Shown one piece after another: positions 33,743 through 43,872 of a stretch of DNA of 64,000 bases. This DNA is from JAABQT01 sp035459025 (lineage in GTDB: Bacteria > Pseudomonadota > Gammaproteobacteria > Burkholderiales > SG8-39), in contig DATHYT010000034.1 of NCBI GenBank assembly GCA_035459025.1, forward strand, positions 1 to 64,000. Reading direction: 5' to 3'. Position numbers and translations under genes: made by a program. Within the stretch, counting starts at the first letter, position 1. The number at the start of each line of letters is the position of its first letter. The notes under the pieces were generated by a model, which was not told where the DNA came from, ran no database searches, and saw only the letters and a list, made by a program, of their open reading frames with translations.

Positions 33743-34551
33743 GGATCGCCTTCGTCGGCGGCGGCAACATGGCGAGCGCCCTGATTGGCGGGCTGATTGC
33801 CAGGGGCACCCGCTCGGGCGAGCTCTCGGTGATCGAGCCGCTACCCGCGGCGCGCCGGCGCCTGGCGGCGAAATTCAAGGTTCGCGCGAGCGCGGCGCCC
33901 GATGCGCGCACGCGGGCCGCGGACACGCTGCTGCTGGCGGTGAAGCCGCAGGACATGCGCGCCGCACTGGCACCACTCGCGGGCGCGCTCGCCGGCAAGC
34001 TGGTCATCAGCATTGCCGCAGGCATCCGCCTGCGCGAGCTTTCGCGCTGGCTCGGCGGGCACGCCAAGCTCGTGCGCTGCATGCCGAATACGCCGGCGCT
34101 GATTGGCGCCGGCATCACCGGGCTCTATGCGCCGCCGGGGGTGACGGCTGCCGAAAAGCGCCGCGCCGAGCGCATCCTCGGTGCGGTTGGCGCCACCGTC
34201 TGGGTCGGGAACGAGGCGCTGCTCGACCCGGTCACCGCGGTTTCCGGCAGCGGCCCGGCCTATGTGTTCTGGTTCATCGAGCAACTGGCGGCGGCGGGCG
34301 AAGCCCTCGGCCTAGCGCCGGGCGTGTCGAGGAAGCTGGCACTGCGCACCGTGCTCGGCGCGGCGCAGCTCGCGGCGGGGAGCCGCGAGCCGCCCGGCGT
34401 GCTGCGCGAGCGCGTCACCTCGAAAGGCGGTACGACCGCGGCGGCGCTCAAGGTGTTCGAGGACGAAGGGCTCGGCGAGCGCTTCCGGCGCGCGGTCGCG
34501 GCCGCCAGCCGGCGCGGCACCGAGATCGGCGACGAGCTGGGGCGCGACTGA
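33739..34551 (+). CDS. proC: Pyrroline-5-carboxylate reductase
   Basis: The 270-residue enzyme has an N-terminal NADPH-binding Rossmann motif (FVGGGNMASALIGGL), RCMPNTPALIGAG and the C-terminal signature SGSGPAYVFWFIEQL through VTSKGGTTAAAL. It makes proline from pyrroline-5-carboxylate. It overlaps yggS by four bases and yggT by one. Confidence 0.96.
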   Translation: MRIAFVGGGNMASALIGGLIARGTRSGELSVIEPLPAARRRLAAKFKVRASAAPDARTRAADTLLLAVKPQDMRAALAPLAGALAGKLVISIAAGIRLRELSRWLGGHAKLVRCMPNTPALIGAGITGLYAPPGVTAAEKRRAERILGAVGATVWVGNEALLDPVTAVSGSGPAYVFWFIEQLAAAGEALGLAPGVSRKLALRTVLGAAQLAAGSREPPGVLRERVTSKGGTTAAALKVFEDEGLGERFRRAVAAASRRGTEIGDELGRD

Positions 34552-35102
34552 TGCTGGTGCAGATCGGCCAGTTCCTCGTCGACGTCGTGGGCAGCTTCTT
34601 CGTCTTCATCCTGCTCGCGCGTTTTCACTTCCAGTGGCTGCGCGTGCCGTTCCGCAATCCGATCGGCGAATTCATGATCGCGGTGACCAACTGGATCGTG
34701 CTGCCGGCGCGGCGCGTGATACCGCCGCTCGCGGGGCTCGATCTCGCGACACTGATCGCCGCCTGGCTGCTGCAGGCGCTGGCGCTCACGCTGCTCGTGG
34801 CCATGGCGGGCGGCTCGGGCTCGACACTGGTGTTCGTCGCTTCGGCGTTCGACCTCGTGCGCTACAGCCTGTACATCCTGGTGTTTGCGGTGGTCGTGCA
34901 GGCGGTGCTGTCCTGGGTCAATCCGCACTCGCCGGTGATGTACCTGTTCGACGCCATGACACGGCTGTTCCTGCGGCCGATCCGGCGCGTGGTGCCGCTG
35001 CTCGGCAGCGTCGACCTGTCGCCGCTGGTGCTGCTGGTGCTGCTGCAGGTGGCGCTCATCGCGCTCGAGCACCTGCGCACGGCGGCGTGGAGCGCGCTCT
35101 AG
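34551..35102 (+). CDS. yggT: YggT family membrane protein
   Basis: The 183-residue protein has duplicated YggT units: the N-terminal LARFHFQWLRVPFRNPIGEF and the C-terminal SWVNPHSPVMYLFDAMTRLF with RPIRRVVPLLGSVDLSP. There are four to five hydrophobic segments. The role is unclear (osmotic tolerance or cell-envelope assembly in other bacteria). It is the last gene of the yggS-proC operon and converges on the dehydrogenase gene. Confidence 0.92.
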   Translation: MLVQIGQFLVDVVGSFFVFILLARFHFQWLRVPFRNPIGEFMIAVTNWIVLPARRVIPPLAGLDLATLIAAWLLQALALTLLVAMAGGSGSTLVFVASAFDLVRYSLYILVFAVVVQAVLSWVNPHSPVMYLFDAMTRLFLRPIRRVVPLLGSVDLSPLVLLVLLQVALIALEHLRTAAWSAL

Positions 35103-36088
35103 GCGAGATCCTTGGGATCGACCTCGTTCAGGAGCGCTTCGCCCCTGACGAACCGCGGCAGATTATCGAGAAACAACTGCTCCCAGCGCCGGCGCACGCC
35201 GTCGCCCGAAAACGATGTGTGCGAGGTCAGTCGGATCTTCGGGTGCGTCCAAAGCGGATCGTCGGCCGGCAGCGGCTCGGTCCGAAAGACATCGAGCACC
35301 GCGGCGGCCAGCCGGCCCTCGTCGAGCGCCTGGCGCAAGGCGGCATCCTCGATCAATCCGCCGCGGGCGATGTTGACCAGCACGGCCCCCGGCTTGATCG
35401 CATCGAAAAAAGCTTTGTTCGCCAGGCCCCGGGTGGCATCGTTCAGCGGGCAGGCGAGGACGACAACGTCGGCGGCCGGCAGGAAAGTAGGAAGGTCGGC
35501 GATGGTGCCCGCGCGATCGACCGTCGCGCCGGTCTCCGGCGTACGCCGAACGACGTGGACGTGGGCGGCAAAGCCCTTGGCGCGTTGCGCGATCGCGCGG
35601 CCGATCGGGCCAAAGCCGAGGATCAGCCAGTTCGTGCCGGCGATCTCGCGGAACGGCGTGCGCTGCCAGGTCCTGCGCGCCTGCAGCTCGCGCTGCTCGG
35701 CCAGGGGCTGGAACAGCGCGAGCACCTGCGCCATCACATACTCGGCAATCCCGATCGCCTGGGCGGAGCTGTTGCAAATGCGCACGCCCTTGGCCGCGAT
35801 CTGCTTGTACGCCGGAGCGTCCAGGCCGGCGTTGAAGGTCTGCAGCACCTTGATCGATCGGCACCGGAGCGCCACCTCGAATGCGGTCCGCAGGCCGCCC
35901 TCGAGGCTCAGCTCCGGACTGAGCCAGAGATAGTCGAGATCGACCTCCGCAGGATCCACCCGGGCGCCGTCGATCTCGAACTTGCCGTCGAGCCCGAACG
36001 TGACGATGTCGACGTCGAGCCGCAGCGCGTCAAGACGATCCTTGATGCGGCCGTAGGAATTGGCATACATCGCCACCGACACTGCCAT
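35099..36088 (-). CDS. D-2-hydroxyacid dehydrogenase (NAD-binding)
   Basis: The 329-residue protein is in the D-isomer-specific 2-hydroxyacid dehydrogenase family. The N-terminal substrate lobe is followed by an NAD(P) motif ILGFGPIGRAIA (near 145-156). The catalytic Arg is in NIARGGLIEDAAL, the Glu in TEPLPADDPLW and the His in SHTSFSG. The substrate could be glyoxylate, hydroxypyruvate or another 2-oxoacid. Proximity to aceA makes glyoxylate reduction conceivable but unproven. The frame extends far upstream, but homology starts at the ATG at 36088. Confidence 0.88.
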   Translation of the reverse strand: MAVSVAMYANSYGRIKDRLDALRLDVDIVTFGLDGKFEIDGARVDPAEVDLDYLWLSPELSLEGGLRTAFEVALRCRSIKVLQTFNAGLDAPAYKQIAAKGVRICNSSAQAIGIAEYVMAQVLALFQPLAEQRELQARRTWQRTPFREIAGTNWLILGFGPIGRAIAQRAKGFAAHVHVVRRTPETGATVDRAGTIADLPTFLPAADVVVLACPLNDATRGLANKAFFDAIKPGAVLVNIARGGLIEDAALRQALDEGRLAAAVLDVFRTEPLPADDPLWTHPKIRLTSHTSFSGDGVRRRWEQLFLDNLPRFVRGEALLNEVDPKDLA

Positions 36089-36123
36089 TGGGGCGACTAC
36101 GCTAACACAGCCGGGCCTGCCGG

Positions 36124-37893
36124 CTAGCGCCGGAAGCGGATCTCCTGCGGGTAGGGAAAGACGTCCTCCTGCACCCCGGCGCGCAGGCGCGCCTGCTTGT
36201 CGGCCCAGAACTGCGGGTCCATCAGGTCGGCGTGGCGCTCGAGGAACAGCGCGCGCGAGGCCGCGCCGGTGACGAGGAACTTCTCGAACTGCTCGGGAAA
36301 CACGTCGTGCGGGCCGATCGAGTAGTACGGCTCCGCGGCCATCTCGTCGTCGAACGAGCGCGGCGCCGGGATCCTCCGGAAGTTGCACTCGGTCATGTAG
36401 GCGATCTCGTCGTAGTCGTAGAACACGACGCGCTCGTGGCGCGTGACGCCGAAGTTCTTCAGCAGCATGTCGCCCGGAAAGATGCCGGCGCCGGCCAGCT
36501 CCTTGATGGCGTCGCCGTACTCGTGCAGCGCCTGGCGCACGCGCTCGATGGCGCCGTCGCCGATCGCCTCCTCGAGGTACAGGTTGAGCGGCTGCATGCG
36601 CCGCTCGATGTACATGTGCTTGATGACCACCTTGTCGTCCTCGAATTCGATGTTCGAGGCGGCTTCGGCCTTCAGCTCTTCGAGGAGCTCGGGCGCGAAG
36701 CGCTCGCGCGGCAGCGCCACCAGCGAGTACTCCAGCGTGTCGGCCATGCGCCCGACGCGGTCGTGCATCTTCACCAGCAGGTACTTGTCGAGCACCGTCT
36801 GCCGGTCCATCTCCTTGGGCGGGGCGAAGCGGTCGCGGATCACCTTGAAGACGTAGGGAAACGACGGCAGGGTGAACACGAGCATCACCATGCCCTTGAT
36901 GCCGGGCGCGACCGTAAACAGGTCCGACGAATGCTTCAGGTGATAAAACAAGTCCCGGTAGAACATGGTCTTGCCCTGCTTGGCGAGGCCCACCGCCATG
37001 TACATCTCGGCGCGCGGCTTCCTCGGCATCAGATGGCGCAGGAACGACACGTAGGCCGCCGGCACTTCCATATCGACGAAGAAGTAGGCGCGCGCAAAGG
37101 AGAACAGGACGAGCAGCTGGTCGGCCTCCAGCAGCAGCGCATCGAGGTAGAGCTCGCCGCGCTCGTTCTGCAGGATCGGCACCGCGAACGGCACTTCCTC
37201 GCTGCCGTTCACGATCTTGCCGACCGCGTAGGCGGCCTTGTTGCGGATGAAGAGCGACCCCAGGACCTGGATCTGCAGGTTGGGGCGCGCGCGCGCAGGG
37301 CGCGGAAAGCGCGCGCGCAACGCGCGCAGGACGCTGCGCAGGTCGCGGTGCAGGTCTTCCCAGGGGTTGGCGAGGTCGAAGCCGCGCACGATCGCCGCCA
37401 GGGTCCGCCGCAGGGTCTTCCTGCGCGGATAGTAGCTGCGATAGGCAAGCTCTTCGCCCTCGAGGTGCTCGGTGGCCACCGCCGGCCGCCAGAAGATGAA
37501 CTCATTGCGGTAGTAGCGCCGGTGCAGCACCTGGCAGGCAACGGAGTTGTAGAAGGTCTCGGCGCATTCGGGCTGCCGGTGCTCGTGCAGGAGCGGAATG
37601 TAGGCGAGCTTGATCGCCGGCCACAGCGACTCGTCGGTCTCGGCTTCCGGAAAGTGCGACCGCACCTCCTCGACCGCCTCCTGCACGCGGCGGTCGTACA
37701 TCAGGATGCGCGCGCGCGCGAGCTCGCCCATCGCCGCCCAGTCGGCGCGCTCGAACAGGTGCTTCGCGCGCGCCGAGGCCTCGCGGAACAGGCGGTAATG
37801 CTTGTCGAAGCCGGCGAGAATGGTGCGCGCCACCTCGCCGGCGCGCTCGCCGCGCGCCGCGTGGATGGGCAGGACCTTCGCCGGCGCCGTCAA
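36124..37893 (-). CDS. aceK: Isocitrate dehydrogenase kinase/phosphatase
   Basis: The 589-residue protein matches AceK along its length (GFDKHYRLFREASARAKHLF near the start; GIKGMVMLVFTLPSFPYVFK for the ATP site; FPGDMLLKNFGVTRHERVVF; DYDEIAYMTECNFR). It phosphorylates and dephosphorylates isocitrate dehydrogenase and so routes isocitrate into the glyoxylate shunt. It starts with TTG one base after the aceA stop, a single operon with aceA. A malate synthase gene is not in the window. Confidence 0.95.
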   Translation of the reverse strand: MTAPAKVLPIHAARGERAGEVARTILAGFDKHYRLFREASARAKHLFERADWAAMGELARARILMYDRRVQEAVEEVRSHFPEAETDESLWPAIKLAYIPLLHEHRQPECAETFYNSVACQVLHRRYYRNEFIFWRPAVATEHLEGEELAYRSYYPRRKTLRRTLAAIVRGFDLANPWEDLHRDLRSVLRALRARFPRPARARPNLQIQVLGSLFIRNKAAYAVGKIVNGSEEVPFAVPILQNERGELYLDALLLEADQLLVLFSFARAYFFVDMEVPAAYVSFLRHLMPRKPRAEMYMAVGLAKQGKTMFYRDLFYHLKHSSDLFTVAPGIKGMVMLVFTLPSFPYVFKVIRDRFAPPKEMDRQTVLDKYLLVKMHDRVGRMADTLEYSLVALPRERFAPELLEELKAEAASNIEFEDDKVVIKHMYIERRMQPLNLYLEEAIGDGAIERVRQALHEYGDAIKELAGAGIFPGDMLLKNFGVTRHERVVFYDYDEIAYMTECNFRRIPAPRSFDDEMAAEPYYSIGPHDVFPEQFEKFLVTGAASRALFLERHADLMDPQFWADKQARLRAGVQEDVFPYPQEIRFRR

Positions 37894-37894
37894 C

Positions 37895-39199
<1,305 letters not shown>

Positions 39200-39380
39200 G
39201 GGAATCCTCAGGTTAGGTTGGGAGAAAGCCTCCCTTCGACCATAGCCCAGAAAAATACCGCGCAGCAACAATTCATCTGCCGCCGTCTTAGTATTCCCAA
39301 AACAAGGATTTACAGAGACTTAGGCCGGCATCGTTTCATGATGCGGATGCCGGTTTCAGAATGCTGCTGCTGCGCAAAAC
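39200..39380. other. Intergenic region between rodA and aceA
   Basis: This 181-base gap must hold the end of the rod-shape operon and the aceA promoter (read leftward). It is AT-richer than its surroundings. I see an 8-bp inverted repeat at 39325-39353 (CCGGCATC/GATGCCGG) but no confident promoter hexamers. Confidence 0.5.
39325..39353 (-). terminator. Weak hairpin downstream of rodA
   Basis: Arms CCGGCATC and GATGCCGG pair perfectly over 8 bp with a 13-base loop. There is no U-tract on the minus-strand exit, so termination, if any, would be inefficient or Rho-dependent. Confidence 0.3.
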
Positions 39381-40493
39381 TCAGGTTTGGACGAGCTTGC
39401 GGTGGCGCTGGATGCCCATCAGAAGGCCCACGCCGACGAACAGCGTCGCGAGCGACGTGCCGCCGTAGGAAACGAAGGGCAGCGGCACGCCGACCACCGG
39501 CAGGATGCCGGCCACCATGCCCATGTTGACGAATGCGTAGGTGAAAAAGATGAGCGTCACCGCGCCCGCGAGCAGCCGCGCGAACAGCGTCGCGGCCTGC
39601 GCGGCGATGGCGAGCCCGCGCGCGACGAGCAGCGCGTACAGCGCGAGCAGCAGCACGTTGCCCACCAGCCCGAACTCCTCGGAGAACACGGCGAAGATGA
39701 AATCGGTGTGGCGCTCCGGAATGAACTCGAGGTGCGTCTGCGAGCCGTTCAGCCAGCCCTTGCCGGCAATGCCGCCCGAGCCCACCGCGATCGTCGATTG
39801 GATGGTGTGGTAGCCCGCGCCGAGCGGATCCTGCAACGGGTCGAGCAGCGTGAGGATCCGGCGGCGCTGGTAGTCGTGCAGCAGGCCCCAGAGCGGAAAC
39901 AGGCTGGCGATCGACAGTACGGCGAGGCCGGCGAGCAGCCGCCAGCTCACGCCGGCGAGGAAGATGACGTAGAAACCCGCGGCGGTCACCAGCAGTGCCG
40001 TGCCGAGGTCGGGCTGGCGCGCGATCAGCGCCACCGGCAGCGCGAGCAGCACGCCGGCGACCGCAAAATCGCGCAGCCGGATCGCGCCCTCGTTGCGGTG
40101 GAAGTACCATGCCAGCATCATCGGCACCGCGATCTTCATCATCTCCGAGGGCTGGAAGCGCATCACGCCCAGGTTCAGCCAGCGGCGCGCGCCGTTCACC
40201 ACCTCGCCGCCCAGCGCCACGGCGACGAGCAGGGCGACGCCGGCGCAGTAGGCCGGCAGCGCGAGCCGCGCCAGCGTCTGCGGCGCCACCTGCGCCACCG
40301 CCCACATCAGGGCCAGCGCCACCGCGAGATTCGCCAGCTGACTCGCCACGCGCGTGGCGTTCTCGTAGCTCGCCGAGTACAGCACGCCGAGCCCGACCAG
40401 ACTGAGCGCCACCGCGATCGCGAGCAGCGGCGCGTCGATGCCCTCGACGACGCGCGCGCGCAGGCGCCGCAGCGGGTAGCCGGCGATCTCCAT
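39381..40493 (-). CDS. rodA: Rod-shape peptidoglycan glycosyltransferase RodA
   Basis: The 370-residue SEDS protein has ten hydrophobic helices and diagnostic sequences: GARRWLNLGVMRFQPSEMMK, ARQPDLGTALLV with its catalytic Asp, and GILPVVGVPLPFVSYGG at the end. It polymerises lipid II for side-wall growth with its partner PBP2. The ATG overlaps the mrdA stop by one base. It is the last gene of mreBCD-mrdA-rodA. Confidence 0.96.
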   Translation of the reverse strand: MEIAGYPLRRLRARVVEGIDAPLLAIAVALSLVGLGVLYSASYENATRVASQLANLAVALALMWAVAQVAPQTLARLALPAYCAGVALLVAVALGGEVVNGARRWLNLGVMRFQPSEMMKIAVPMMLAWYFHRNEGAIRLRDFAVAGVLLALPVALIARQPDLGTALLVTAAGFYVIFLAGVSWRLLAGLAVLSIASLFPLWGLLHDYQRRRILTLLDPLQDPLGAGYHTIQSTIAVGSGGIAGKGWLNGSQTHLEFIPERHTDFIFAVFSEEFGLVGNVLLLALYALLVARGLAIAAQAATLFARLLAGAVTLIFFTYAFVNMGMVAGILPVVGVPLPFVSYGGTSLATLFVGVGLLMGIQRHRKLVQT

Positions 40494-42406
40494 CAGTCGC
40501 TCTCCGCGTCGCTCTTCACTTCGGCCTCGGGCACCGCGCGCCGCGGCTCTTTCGGCAGCTTGCCGAGCAGGTAGTAGTCGAGCACGGTGCGTGCGATCGG
40601 CGCCGCGGCGCGCGCGCCGAAGCCGCCGTTTTCCACCAGCACGGCGAGCGCGATCTTGGGGCCCTCGAGCGGCGCGAACGCGATGTAGAGCGAGTGGTCG
40701 CGCAGGCGCTCGGCGACCTTGTCCTCCTCGTACTTCTCCCCCGCCTTCATGCCCACCACCTGCGCGGTGCCGGTCTTGCCGCCGCTCGTGTACTGCGCGC
40801 CGGCGAACGCCCAGCGCCCGGTGCCCTCCAGGTTCACGCCGGCCATCGCCTCCTTGATGAACGCGATGTGCTCCGGCTGCAGCTGCACCTGGCGCACCAG
40901 CTGCGGCTCCAGGTACTGGCGCTCGCCGGTGCGCGGGTTGTCGATGTGCGACACGAGCCGCGGCCGGTACATGGCGCCGTTGTTGGCGAGCGTCGCCAGC
41001 GCCTGCGCCAGCTGCACCGGCGTATAGGCGTTGTAGCCCTGGCCGATGCCGATGGAGATGGTCTCGCCCGCATACCAGCGCTGCTGCTCGGGCCGCGAGA
41101 AGCGCGCGTGCTTCCACTCCGGCGAGGGCAGCACGCCCTCGGCCTCGCCCTCGAGGTCGATGCCGGTGCGCGCGCCGAAGCCAAAGCGCTTCATGAATCC
41201 GGCAATGGCGTCGATGCCCATGTCATTGGCGAGCATGTAGTAGTACACGTCGGAGGACACGACGATCGACTTGTACATGTCCACCGTGCCGTGACCACCG
41301 GGCTTGGAGTCGCGGAAGCGCCGGTCGCCGAACACGAAATAGCCCGGGTCGGAAATGGTGGTGCGCGGCGTGCGCTTGCCGAGCTCGAGCGCCGCAAGCG
41401 CCATGTACGGCTTGAAGGTCGAGCCGGGCGGGTACAGGCCGGCGATGGCGCGGTTGTTGAGCGGCCGGTCGGGCGAGCTCATCAGCGCCTCCCAGCTCTG
41501 CGGGTCGATGCCGTCGACAAAGAGATTCGGGTCGTAGCCCGGGCTGGAGACGAACGCGAGCACGCCGCCGGTGGCCGGCTCGATCGCGACCAGCGCACCG
41601 CGGCGCTCGCCGAAGGTGCGCTCAGCCACTTCCTGCAGGCGGATGTCGAGGGTCAGCGCGACATTGTTGCCGGGCTGCGCGGGCGTGCGCGAGAGCGCAC
41701 GGATGCCGCGGCCGGCGGCGTCGATCTCCACGCGCTCGAAACCGGTGGTGCCATGCAGCTCCTGCTCGTAGCTTGCTTCGATGCCCGCCTTGCCGATGTA
41801 GTCCGTGCCCCGATAGTTGGCATCGACCTGCATGCCCTGCAGTTGCTCGAGGTCGCTCGTCGTGATGCGGCCGATGTAGCCCAGCACGTGCGAAGCGAGC
41901 TCGCCGTAGGGGTAGCGGCGAAACAGGCGCGCCCGGATGTCGACACCGGTAAAGCGCCAGCGATTGACGGCGATGCGCGCCACTTCTTCGTCGGAGAGCC
42001 GCGTGCGGATCGGCAGGCTTTCGGCGTTCTTGGTCTCCTGCAGGAGCTTGCGGAAGCGCGCACGGTCGCGCGGCTGGATGTCGACGAACTCGGCGAGCTG
42101 GGCGATGGTGGCCTCGAGGTCACGCACCTGCGCCGGGAAGATCTCCAGCGTGTACGCGAGGTAGTTGCGGGCGAGGATCTCGCCGTTGCGATCGAGGATC
42201 AGGCCGCGGTTTGGCGGCAGCGGCACGACGGCGATGCGGTTTTCCTCCGCCTTGGCGCTGTAGGCGTCGTGCTGCAGCACCTGCAGCCAGACGAAGCGCG
42301 CCAGCAGCAGCGCGAATGCGATCAGCACGGCCAGGCCCGCGACGCCCAGGCGCACCTGGAAGGCGCGCAGCTCGCTCTCGGTGTTCCTGAGCTCGGCGAA
42401 CCTCAT
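40493..42406 (-). CDS. mrdA: Penicillin-binding protein 2 (peptidoglycan transpeptidase)
   Basis: The 637-residue protein has one N-terminal membrane helix (about 18-40), a dimerisation/pedestal region and a transpeptidase domain with catalytic S329 (GSTFKP), SSD, and K544TG (SGGKTGTAQ). It cross-links side-wall peptidoglycan with RodA. The start MRFAELRNTESEL is taken because upstream codons belong to mreD in another frame. It overlaps mreD by four bases. Confidence 0.96.
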   Translation of the reverse strand: MRFAELRNTESELRAFQVRLGVAGLAVLIAFALLLARFVWLQVLQHDAYSAKAEENRIAVVPLPPNRGLILDRNGEILARNYLAYTLEIFPAQVRDLEATIAQLAEFVDIQPRDRARFRKLLQETKNAESLPIRTRLSDEEVARIAVNRWRFTGVDIRARLFRRYPYGELASHVLGYIGRITTSDLEQLQGMQVDANYRGTDYIGKAGIEASYEQELHGTTGFERVEIDAAGRGIRALSRTPAQPGNNVALTLDIRLQEVAERTFGERRGALVAIEPATGGVLAFVSSPGYDPNLFVDGIDPQSWEALMSSPDRPLNNRAIAGLYPPGSTFKPYMALAALELGKRTPRTTISDPGYFVFGDRRFRDSKPGGHGTVDMYKSIVVSSDVYYYMLANDMGIDAIAGFMKRFGFGARTGIDLEGEAEGVLPSPEWKHARFSRPEQQRWYAGETISIGIGQGYNAYTPVQLAQALATLANNGAMYRPRLVSHIDNPRTGERQYLEPQLVRQVQLQPEHIAFIKEAMAGVNLEGTGRWAFAGAQYTSGGKTGTAQVVGMKAGEKYEEDKVAERLRDHSLYIAFAPLEGPKIALAVLVENGGFGARAAAPIARTVLDYYLLGKLPKEPRRAVPEAEVKSDAESD

Positions 42407-42918
42407 AGCGACCGGCGCTCGTCGAGCAGCGCCGACCGGCGCTGCGGCAGCAGCAGCAGCCAGCTCACCACCGGCCATAACAGCGTGGCGGCCGCCGGCC
42501 CGATGAACAGCGTTGGGCCCGGGAACTCGGCGCCCGCGGCGAGGCGCACGCCGAGCGCTACGGCCTGGGCCCCTTCGAGCAGGAGCAGCACGTGAAGCAT
42601 CTGCCCCGGCATGTCGAACCACAGGATGCGGCGCGACAAGCCAATGGCGGCAAAGGCGAGAGCCGAGTAGGCGAGCGCGTGCTGCCCGAGCAGCACGCCG
42701 TTGCCGGCGTCCACCAGCAGCCCGAGCGCGAAGCCGGTGGCAAGGCCCACGCGCCGCGGCTGGCGCACGCACCAGAAGGCGAGGGTCAGGGCGACGAAGT
42801 CCGGCGTCAGCATGACATCGGGCCAGGGCAAGAAGTCCAGGATCAGCGCGCCGATGAACGACGCGACGATGACGCCGGTGCGTACCGGCATCAGGATGTG
42901 CTGCGGACGCTCAGCCAT
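42403..42918 (-). CDS. mreD: Rod-shape-determining protein MreD
   Basis: The 171-residue membrane protein has five or six helices, matching MreD (FLPWPDVMLTPDFVALTLAF; GLATGFALGLLVDAGNGVLL). It links MreC and RodA/PBP2 at the inner membrane. The ATG at 42918 overlaps the mreC stop by 8 bases and fits the family N-terminus; an earlier start lies inside mreC. Confidence 0.92.
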   Translation of the reverse strand: MAERPQHILMPVRTGVIVASFIGALILDFLPWPDVMLTPDFVALTLAFWCVRQPRRVGLATGFALGLLVDAGNGVLLGQHALAYSALAFAAIGLSRRILWFDMPGQMLHVLLLLEGAQAVALGVRLAAGAEFPGPTLFIGPAAATLLWPVVSWLLLLPQRRSALLDERRSL

Positions 42919-43828
42919 TCCCGGCCCCCGGCTTGCGTGCACGCCGCGTCTTCAGCCCTTTCTTCTCGGCGGCGTCCTGGGGATAGGCGGGCGGGCGGGC
43001 GCCCGCCGAGAGCAGCAGCGCATAGCGGCCGCGCTCGATGCCCGCCACCGGCTGCGCCAGCACGCGCGCGAACGTGTAGGAAGCATCGCGCTCGACGCGC
43101 ACCACCTCGGCCACCGGCAAGCCCGGCGGATACGTGCCGTCGATGCCCGAGGTGACGAGCAGGTCGCCGCTCTCCACCTCCGCGTTGGCCGCCATGTAGC
43201 GCAGCTCGAGCAGACCCGAGGCGCCGCCGCCGAAGGCGATCGCGCGCAGCCCGTTTCTCAGCACCTGCACCGGGATCGCCTGGTTCTTGTCGGTGAGCAG
43301 GGTGACTTCGGAGACGAAAGCGTGCGCGCGCGTGAGCTGGCCGATGACGCCGATGTCATCGACCACCGGCGCGCCCGGACGCGCACCGTGTTGTGCGCCC
43401 CGGTCCACGATCACCTTGCGCGCGTACGGGTCACGCCCCGAGTACAGGATCTCTGCGGGCAGGGCCTTGCGGTCATGGCGCTCGGCCGCTCCGATCAGGC
43501 GGCGCAGATTGGCGGCCTCGGCGGCCGCCGACTCGAAGCGCTGCGCGTCGAGCGCCGCGGCGAGCAGCCGGGCGCGCAGCGCGGCGTTCTCCTCGCGCAG
43601 GTGCGCCTGGCTGGCGAAGTAGCCGCCGAGCCCCTCGACGGCGGCCACCGGCAGGCGTGCGAGTTGCTGGATCGGATAGGCGGCGAGCGTCAGCACGCTG
43701 CGGATGGCCTCGGCGTAGCCGAAGCGCGCGTCGAGCACCAGAAGCGTCAGCGAAAGCGAGGCGAAGAACGCGAGCCGGACGAGGGGAGCGGGGCCACGTA
43801 CGAAAAAGGGCGGGGGCGTGTGCTCCAT
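42911..43828 (-). CDS. mreC: Rod-shape-determining protein MreC
   Basis: The 305-residue protein has a short cytoplasmic start, one membrane helix (about 20-36), a coiled coil (about 70-115; SQAHLREENAALRARLLAAA) and the periplasmic beta-barrel pair (DRGAQHGARPGAPVVDDIGV; VTSGIDGTYPPGLPVAEV). It is the periplasmic scaffold that activates PBP2. The basic C-terminal tail (EKKGLKTRRARKPG) is long and probably disordered. Confidence 0.94.
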   Translation of the reverse strand: MEHTPPPFFVRGPAPLVRLAFFASLSLTLLVLDARFGYAEAIRSVLTLAAYPIQQLARLPVAAVEGLGGYFASQAHLREENAALRARLLAAALDAQRFESAAAEAANLRRLIGAAERHDRKALPAEILYSGRDPYARKVIVDRGAQHGARPGAPVVDDIGVIGQLTRAHAFVSEVTLLTDKNQAIPVQVLRNGLRAIAFGGGASGLLELRYMAANAEVESGDLLVTSGIDGTYPPGLPVAEVVRVERDASYTFARVLAQPVAGIERGRYALLLSAGARPPAYPQDAAEKKGLKTRRARKPGAGNG

Positions 43829-43835
43829 CGCGTAA

Positions 43836-43870
43836 GAAGAGGGCGGCCGCGGCGCGCGGGCGCCCTCTTC
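43836..43870 (-). terminator. Hairpin between mreB and mreC
   Basis: Perfect 10-base arms (GAAGAGGGCG/CGCCCTCTTC) flank a 15-base GC-rich loop. On the minus strand it is followed by TTAC rather than a full U-run. A partial terminator or an mRNA-stability hairpin could lower mreC relative to mreB. Confidence 0.55.
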
Positions 43871-43872
43871 GC